This document shows positions 1-9,000 of a stretch of 31,636 nt of DNA, in pieces. The notes beneath the pieces were generated by a model, which was given only the letters and a program-made list of their open reading frames with translations, ran no database searches and was not told the DNA's origin. Numbering within the stretch: the stretch's first letter is position 1; every line of letters starts with the position of its first letter. Location: NCBI GenBank assembly GCA_008000375.1, contig SMOI01000040.1, forward strand, positions 102,283 to 133,918, read 5' to 3'. The stretch comes from Poteriospumella lacustris (Eukaryota > Sar > Chrysophyceae > Chromulinales > Dinobryaceae). Made by a program: the position numbers and the translations under genes.

Positions 1-3000
1 GCCACGAGTTTCGGGCCCAATTCGGGACGATGCAACAACGATTCATTGAAAATGACGCTCAAATAGGTATTGTTCGTACGCCGATCGAACCAATCGGTGA
101 TATGGCCACCGTACATGATCTCTCCGAAGATGTACCGGAAATCTTGCCAGGGAATCGCCGCATGTTTCGATCCCCCTTTCCCTCCACCAGTGGCGGTGCC
201 ACGTTTCAAATAACTCTCCAACACATCGGCACAGATACGCAAATCACCCATGTTGAACCCATACGCACGCGACCAGCCTTGGAAGCCAAACCGACGCCGT
301 CCCAACATCAACGCATGGAAAAACGACAACCCAAACAAACACGCCTGGAAACTCGAGGTACGTCCTTCACAGCTATCAATTCGTCCCTGCGAGAACGAAG
401 CCCACGCACGATTCATATTCGCTTTCAAATCGGAAGGCGGTTCATTGGAGACCGTCACACACGATTGCAACAAGCCCTCGGGGACATTTTTCATATACGA
501 CAACGGAGGAGGCTCCGCGGAGATGAACACACGAAACTGTGGATGCGGATTGACCAACGTTTCCATTTTCTCTTCCAACGACGGTAACCACGTTTGCATG
601 AGATGCACATTTTGCAAGAACAACCAGCCACCGGTTTCACTCAACCGGACCAATGTTTTGTCCGCGCGTTCTTCTTGTCCCTGACCCATCGAAATGTTCA
701 CGAATTTACCCGATTCCGCCGTGACGCCATGGGCCGCGTACCCATAATCTTCCACCCAACTCGTGGGATCCACACCGGGATACAAGACAAAGAGACAGGG
801 CGTATGCGGGGACGTGAATTGATACGTCTGCGCCATGTTGAACGGCGGTTGAATGATGTATTCTTCCCCCAAATGTTGAATGATGTAGCTGCGCAACGCC
901 ACGGGCAAGCGATCGGGACGTAAAATACGCAACAACAACAACCGTTCCATTCCTCGTAACAACATGAAATCCCCGGGGAAATCATGTTCTTCGGGGTCCA
1001 CGCGGTTGAACCATTCTTCCCAATCTTCCGCATCGGCCGCCAACCGTTCCGTCAAATCGTGGAAAATCGGGTAGTTGTTGCCCAAGTCTTCTTCCAATCC
1101 TTTCAACCGACTCCACGCGATTTCCGACAACCACGACGACAATTCCGGTCCACGTGGGGCGACTTCATCGGCCGAACGGCCTCGTGAAAAGACCGCCACA
1201 AATTCCCGGTTCAATTGGCCCTCGTCGACCATCGTCGCAAAGGTGACCAACGTCGACACGGTGAGTTTGTCCTTCTCGAACAAGCCCATGCGGACGTAAT
1301 CAAAGATCACGCGGGTCAAACTGGCCTTTAGTTGATTCAACCGTTGTCCCAGGTCGCTGCCTTCCGCGACACGGTCCCGTTCTTCAATCTCCGCCACCCG
1401 ATGGGCAATCTGCTCTCCCAACGCCGTCAAATCCACCGTATCGTCCTTCGAGGCATTGCTACCATCGTCCAGGACGGCCGCCATCGCCACTTCATCGGGG
1501 GACCCATCCGTCGAACCCGCCGAGGCAATGCCGCGGAGGAAAAAGAACACAAACGACGTCAACGAATACATATAATACGTATGCATCTTGTACAAGGAAT
1601 TCATCACGAAGAACAACAAGGCGCCCCGACGAGAGACCGGGCGATACTTCTCCGACGTCGTATTGATCTTCTCCGACGTCACTTTGCTTTCTTCCAACTT
1701 CGACGCAATTTCATCGGAGATTTTCTTGGACAACTCCAATTCTTCAATCAATTGTCGGTTTTCCGTGATGTCGCCTTGGGCTTCCGCCAACCGCACCAAA
1801 ATTTGGTCTTCCAATTGTTTCACTTTGATCGTAAACAAGTTTTGTTGCAGGATCAGGGCCGCGCGTTGGGCGGCCAAATCGGGACGTTCAAATTTGACCA
1901 CCAACGCCAACAGTTGTTCTTCCAAGCCATCTTGGGTGACCGAGAAGTTCACCAGCGTCGTTTCCGCTTGAATCTCCGGGGGGTAATGCGGGTTGGACAG
2001 CTTCGTATGCAAATACAACCGGAAATCCGGAGAAATCTCGACTTCGGCGTCGCCAATGTGCAAGAAGCGACGCTTGCCCTTCTTCACGGCGACACGCGCG
2101 ACGATGGGCATCAACGAGGGATCAATCGATTCGCCCATGTTCTCAATCAAGAACGAATTGCCCGCTTCGATGGCCTTCAAAATGCGGTTGATCAGATCTT
2201 TCTCGCCCATGCGGCCCAACTGCAATTTCTTGCCCTCGCGCTTCTTGATCCAACGAATCGCTTGCAATTGGGGGTCCACCAACAACGGATACCGTGCGGA
2301 ATTCAAGACAATGGCGGCATTCTCCGCCGAGACACGATCGGCGGGCAAACCTTGCGTTTGGTATTCCGCAATTTCCGCTTCGGTACACATGAGTCCGATC
2401 ACTTCCATGTCTTCCGTGAGCGGTACCGGCGCCCCCACCGGTGGATTGGTCAACAACGGGGTCAACGTCTCTTCAATCAACGATTCGCGGTACGATTTCG
2501 TGAAAGGGCCAATGTAACTGATGAACGTCGAGGCCAAGAGACAATCCCCCACCAACAAATCGCGTTCGTATTTCAACACTTCAATGCCTTCACTCCAACG
2601 TGTCTTCTCGGACCCCAACGCGGTCGTCAATCGATTGGCCAATTCCAATTTCGTTTTCCCACGTTCCGCCGTCTCTTGTGCTTCTTGTCGTTGCGCTTCT
2701 GCCTCGTGTAATTCTTTCGTCAAGACATCCAATCGCGCTTGCAAGGTCTCGACCCGTTTGCGTACTTCATTCAATTGTTCATTGGCCGCATTCAATTGAT
2801 CCGTCGCTTGTCGTAACGCGACACGTTTGGGTTCGACGGTCAAGACAATGTCATAGTAATTGACAATGTTGATGACCCATGAACACAAACCGGCCGCGGC
2901 ACTGTTGCGGGACATGATAATGTCGGGATTGAAGTGATCCATGACCAAGAACGGACGTACTTCCTTGAGATTGATCTCGGGGACACTGTTGTCGTCAATG

Positions 3001-6000
3001 TGGCGCTTGAATTCATGCAATTCTTCCAGAAAGCCATTCACATTGCCCAACAACGCTTTCTTCGCCGCATCCCACGTCCGATCCTTTTCACGCACTTTTC
3101 CGGATTTCTGGACAATGATATTCGGGTTGATGCCGGCCAAGAGGACGACGACGGCGCCGAAGATGTCTTCCACCCCCGGGGGCGCCTTGTTCATCGTCTT
3201 GCACGCACCCAGATCTTTCTTGTCCAAACTGTTCAAGGCTTCCATGGCACGCATCAACGCGGGCTCCGCCGCCGCTAAATCACGCGCGGCATCTTCTTGT
3301 TTCGCGGAGACTTCCGCTTGAATCGTCGCGACTTTCGCTTCTTCCACTTTGGCGTTTTCATTCTCCGCCTCGACGACATCCTTTTCCCGTTGGACATTCT
3401 TCGCAATCTCTTCGGCCACTTTCCGTTTCTCTTCCGCCGATTCCAACATGATTTTCAGCTTCGCTTCCAATTCGACGACGTCGGAGGCGGCCTTCTGCAG
3501 CTTCTCGATGCCGTGTTGCAACCGTTGCACGTCCCGGTCACTCTCCTCGCGTTTCCGACGCAACATCTTGCGATACAATTGCAACATCTCCAAATACGAC
3601 TTCGGGGTCGTGTAGACATACTTCGACTCCGAGGCCGCAAAGACCTTGCACGCCTTGTTCACCGCCAAAAACGCCGTCGGCATGTAATGTTCAATGGCCT
3701 TGGTCACTTCGGCATCGCCCAAATCCATTTGCGACAGAACTTTCTTGCCGACAGACGCCAAGGCTTGTTCTGGCCACGGTTGGAACCAATCAATCACCGT
3801 ACAATTCGCCAACGCGGGGAAACGACGGGCCCGCACCCGTAAGTTGTTGCCCACGGGGGAGAAGCACAAACAACAATGCAAATTCTCTCGAATCTTCGCA
3901 ATGAAATATTGCCACACCGAGGCGGGTTCCGTGGAATACCCCGCCGCTTTGGCCTTGTTCGTCAACGAATTGATGATGCTTTCTTTCTCGTCTTTGCTGT
4001 ACAAATCGGGAATGTTCCCCGACGACAACAGATCGTTCAAATACACCAGAAACTTCTCGTTGCTGATTTGGTTGTCCGCCAACATGAACAAGACGCCTTC
4101 TTGCTTGATGCCCGCCTTGTTGTACATCGCTTGGATATCCGTACGGAAATCCAAGAGGCTGTAGTTTTGATTGACCACGATTTGCATCACCGTGTACCCA
4201 CAGACGTGTGCCGCGAGCTTCGTCAACGATTGTTTCCCACTGCCACCCACGCCGACCAACAACGCATGGCCACCGGTCTGTTTCACAATGCGAATGATGC
4301 GGGCGACATGCAAGACAGCATCGTCAAAGAGCACCAAGTTCATGGCGGCATTCATCTCGTTGTACTCGTCCAACGCTTGTTCCAACGTCGTACGCAAATC
4401 ACTCATGTTCAACGCTTGATCATACGCCAATTCATCGCCACCACGGGTGGTACCATCGGAGAAATGGCAGAAGACCAGGGGATCGGCCTTGACCCCACCA
4501 CCGGACAAATAGAACCGCGCGATGTTGTACTGGGGAAAGGCCTTCTTCGCTTGATTCTGCATGATTTTCTTGAATTTGTCCAAATCGTCGTAATCCACCA
4601 ACCGATCGCCATAGACACGCTCCGCCTCGTGCAACCACAAAAACACAAACTTCTCAGGGTCTTTGAACGTCAACGAGGTCGCCACCAACAACCCTTGAAA
4701 GACATTCGCCAAGTGACGAATGTTGAATTCGTAATGGAAATTGGCCGCGGTTTTACGGAACGTTTCCGAGACTTCTTTGTGCACCGCGAGGGCGCCTTTG
4801 ATCAAGGTCGACGAGATCGACATGACGCTGTGACTGAATCCCTGCGAGGTCAAATGCCCATCTAAAAACGTTTGATAAATCGTCAACAGCGACGTTGCCG
4901 TCGGCATTCCAATCGCAAAGCACGTGAAATGACGTTGGAGACGTGGATTGATCGAGAACGAACCCGCCGTCGGATTCAACGCCGCCACATATTGACAATC
5001 ATCCACCGTTTTCAACGACAACTTCTGGGTATCGTACCAATGCCCGTAATCAATGTGCTGACGTAACAAGGCGATGGCACTCTGCGTACCATACGAATCC
5101 ACCTCCGGCAAGTTCAAATCATCAATGAAATACACCATTTTCGCGGACCCTGGAGGACCATACGTGGTACCCGTACGCTTTTGTAACACCGGTTCCAAGC
5201 TGGACAACAAGACCGAGGCAGAGGTATAGAAATTCATGTTCACCGTCGTATGAATGTGATTCTCTGGTTCCAATTGGGACAACATACCCACCACCAATTG
5301 TGTTTTACCGGTCCCTGCGCCACCCGCCAACATCACATGATTCCCCGCTTTGACCAACAAATCCAACCAAAAGGAAACACTGGCGGTTTCGGCCGTTGGT
5401 ACCGTAATCGAAGCCATGTTCATCGTCGTCGAATTGAATTCGACCGTTTTGAAGCCAGGACTCAATTTCCACGATTCAAATTTACTCGTACGGGGGTCCA
5501 ACCAATAATCGAAGATCGTATCACGACTGGGAATCTTAATCGATTTGAATTTCCCACGGAACCATTCACTGAAATTCTTGCGGTAATCCGTCCCATCGTC
5601 CCCAATCGTCAGCACCGACCCAAAGCCCCAAATCGCACAAAACACGAAAACCGTTTCAAACGCGGCCGGATCCACGACAATGTCACGGGTCAACATCGTA
5701 TCCAACAACCGCAAGATGGAAATACACAAACTGATGTCATTGCATTGCACCACCGCCTGCAAATCCGTCGCAAAGTACTTCAACGAGCTGGGCAAATACT
5801 TCTCAAACATTTGATGGACATTTTCGCGGTCGGCATCTTGAAACAACGTGTCGGGTTTGTTGCGTACCCAACTGCCCACAATGGATCGCCATTGGTTGCC
5901 TTCGTCTGTCGAAATATACAAAATACCCGCCCGCGAGACCGTTGCCGGGGTGGCGTACTTCAAATCACGGATTTCAAAGATCATGCGCATGTGGGCTTTC

Positions 6001-9000
6001 AAGGGAATCCGTTCGTTCGAGGCCAGCGTCAACATCTTGTTGTCGTCCATGACGGAATTCATCGATTCAATCCAATTCGCATCCAAATCACCATCCAAAA
6101 TGATCCATTTCGGATGTTCGTTCGGGATACGACCCAATTCACGCATGATATTCGACAGTAAACCATCTTTCCATTCACGTGTCGACATGGAAATGTGACC
6201 GTACAACTCTTCGGTGGGTAAGACCTTGGGGTTCAAATCGACGATTTTCACCTTTTGTTCCGGCTTTTGATGGTTCCGCGCCGCTTGCAAGGTCTTCCAA
6301 CACGTCGATTTGCCCGCACCCGGTGGACCCATGACAAAGACACAGTGACGAATGTCTAACAACTCATCCAATTGCATGACCTTCAACGTGAAGAAAGGAT
6401 CGGGCCACAACCCTTGATTTTCACAGGCAATGGTCACACATTCGGACAATTCTTCGTCAAAGATACGCGGTGGATTCAATCCAGGAAACAAATCATTCAA
6501 CAGACCAAAGAACACGACTTCATCGGCTTGGACAATCTTCGGAATGTTGAAATCACGCAACGCACGCATCAACAACGATTCTTCATCCAACGACGGTTCT
6601 GCACGTTTCAATTGACCCGCCACCACCAACACCGACTTGACGGCACGTAAACCCCAGTCATAATGGCTTTGCTTCGACAACAGCTCCGACAACAACGAAT
6701 ACAAGCCATAGAACTTGGACGCCAACGATTTCGCCGACAAAAAGCCCTCCGCCATCATCATGTTCTCGCAAATCAACACCAAATCGGGCACAATGACCGT
6801 AATCGGACGGAACAAGGCTTTCAAACCCTCCGGCAACTCCGATCGACCCAAATAACCTGGATTCATCGTAATAAACGCACCACAGGTAGGATCCAACCCG
6901 ACCGTGTCCCCTTCAATCGTCACACGATGCGTATTGGGGTCGGTTTTGTCGTAGACCCGCAATCCATCGCAGACGGCTTTGAATTGCACCGAACACACCG
7001 ACAACACTTCCGGAATCAACCGATTGAACTCATCAAAGCAACCCCACGAGCCCGACGCAGACAATCCCTTGAAGATGTTGCCCATCGATTGATAGTCCAT
7101 TTCGGGGGAACAGTTGAAGACGTAACAACATTTGCCCAGCGCGGACGCCAAATCTTTCGTCGTTTCGGTTTTACCGGTACCCGCCGGACCCGCGGGGGCA
7201 CAGCCCATTTTCAAATGCAACGCCTGTGTCGCCGTCACATAAATACGATCTGTCAGGGGGGTCACGACCAACCGAGGCCCATTGCCCAAGTACTCAAACC
7301 CATAATCAAACGCGGCATCACAGATATTGAAACGCGCATTCGAAGCAATGTTCGTGTTGCCCTTGCCGACATCCGCAATGAACGACGGGCGTAACTTGCT
7401 TTGCCATTGGAAGTCCGAGACGTTGAACGCCTTTTCTTTCAACAGGACTTCGACAATGTCGCGATTGTGCGCGTCCAAGGTGATCATGCACATGACACGT
7501 TGACGATCGCCTTTCGACAAGTTCGTTTGGGTCAAATTGATCAAATCCGCCAATTGCGATTTGATCAAATCGTAGCATTTCTGCATCGCGCGTCCATCGC
7601 CACCGGTCGTATGGGCCATGGATTTCTCGACTTGTTGGGCGAAGTCAATCGCTGCGACCAATAAAATGATTTGGGCAGGATCGACCGTCTCACCGGTTTT
7701 CGGGTTGCGATGATTTACCCATTGCACACGCACTTGTTCGGGATACCGGGTCATGGAGGAAGCCAAGGCCTTGGACAACGTGAATACTTGTGCTTTCAAG
7801 AGCAGAAGCAGATATTGTTCCGCTTTGCCCAACAATTTCACGGCGGGTTCAAATTGCACTTGTTCTTTGCCCACACCGGCCACGAAATGGGTCGCATTGG
7901 GTCGATCTTGTGCCGAGGAACTGGTAATGGTAATCGAACTCGTCGCCAACAAGATTTTATCGACCAAGGCCAAGACCTTGGACGGTGTCGAGGAATTCGA
8001 CAACAGCGTCAACAGATCCGCTTCGGACATGAAATAGAAACGCGGGAATTGACGACGTTTGCCATCCAAGAAATCACTGAGACTTTTCTTGCATTGTTCC
8101 TGTTGTGCTGACAAATCATTCAATTGTTCCAACAGCCCCGCTTGGTTGCAGACGTTCTTGACGTTTCGAATCTTCCAGGCTTTTTGGAGAATGGCGCGCA
8201 CTTGGGCATCGATTTGTTCAAAGCGGCGGGCATCGTCGGGTAATTCTTTCTTCACTTCTTCGGAGCCAATGAACAACGGTTCCAAATACGACCACAGACG
8301 TTGGATTTCCGACAAGATTTGATACACATCGGAAATCGTGCCCAGCACCTTTTGCCAGACACCGGCTTCCCGCTTGAAGAAGGCATAGCGACCACCCACA
8401 ATCGATTGGACCGCCATTTGATCGGATTCCAACTGTTCAATGGTTTCATCGTCCAATTTCAACAACGGCACATCGGTATCTTTGTAGAAATTCATCGAGA
8501 AATCCACCGCGGACCACGTCGCATTCAAATTCTTCAACGTTTCTTCGTGTTTCGCTTCTTTCGTCGCCTTTTCCGTGATTTCGTCCACTTCGTTGGCGTG
8601 CTTGTGCAAATTCAACTCCAACAACTGCTTCAACGGCATGTTCGGTTGATTCGACGGCAACACAAACTGTTGCTTCACAATCTCCATCAATTCTTGCCAA
8701 TGACGATCCCGCATCGCTGGAGACCGTAACGAGGCAATGATCGGACAGGTGACCACAAATTCTTTCACCAAACGATCCAGCCCTTGGAACGCATCGGATA
8801 CACGTACCGATTTCGGCAATTTCCGTAAAAATTGCACCAAACCTTTCGCCGAGTCTTCCAACGCCTCTGGATCCAAATGTTGCCAAATGATCCGTTTCGC
8901 ATCTTCAATGGTATTCACGACTTTCATGTTGCCCTCCCACAGCAACATGAACTCGGCCAACAACTCTTCGATGTCTTTCATCGTCCGGTTGGAGGCATCC

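Noticed and set aside
1332-2711. A 459-codon plus-strand open frame inside the dynein gene (and similar ones at 30-587, 3297-3842, 3876-4865, 5250-6161, 6663-7394 and 8832-9902)
   Set aside because: They are exactly in codon register antisense to the dynein frame, and their translations are Arg/Gln/His/Phe-rich without any domain. They result from avoidance of TTA, CTA and TCA codons in dynein.
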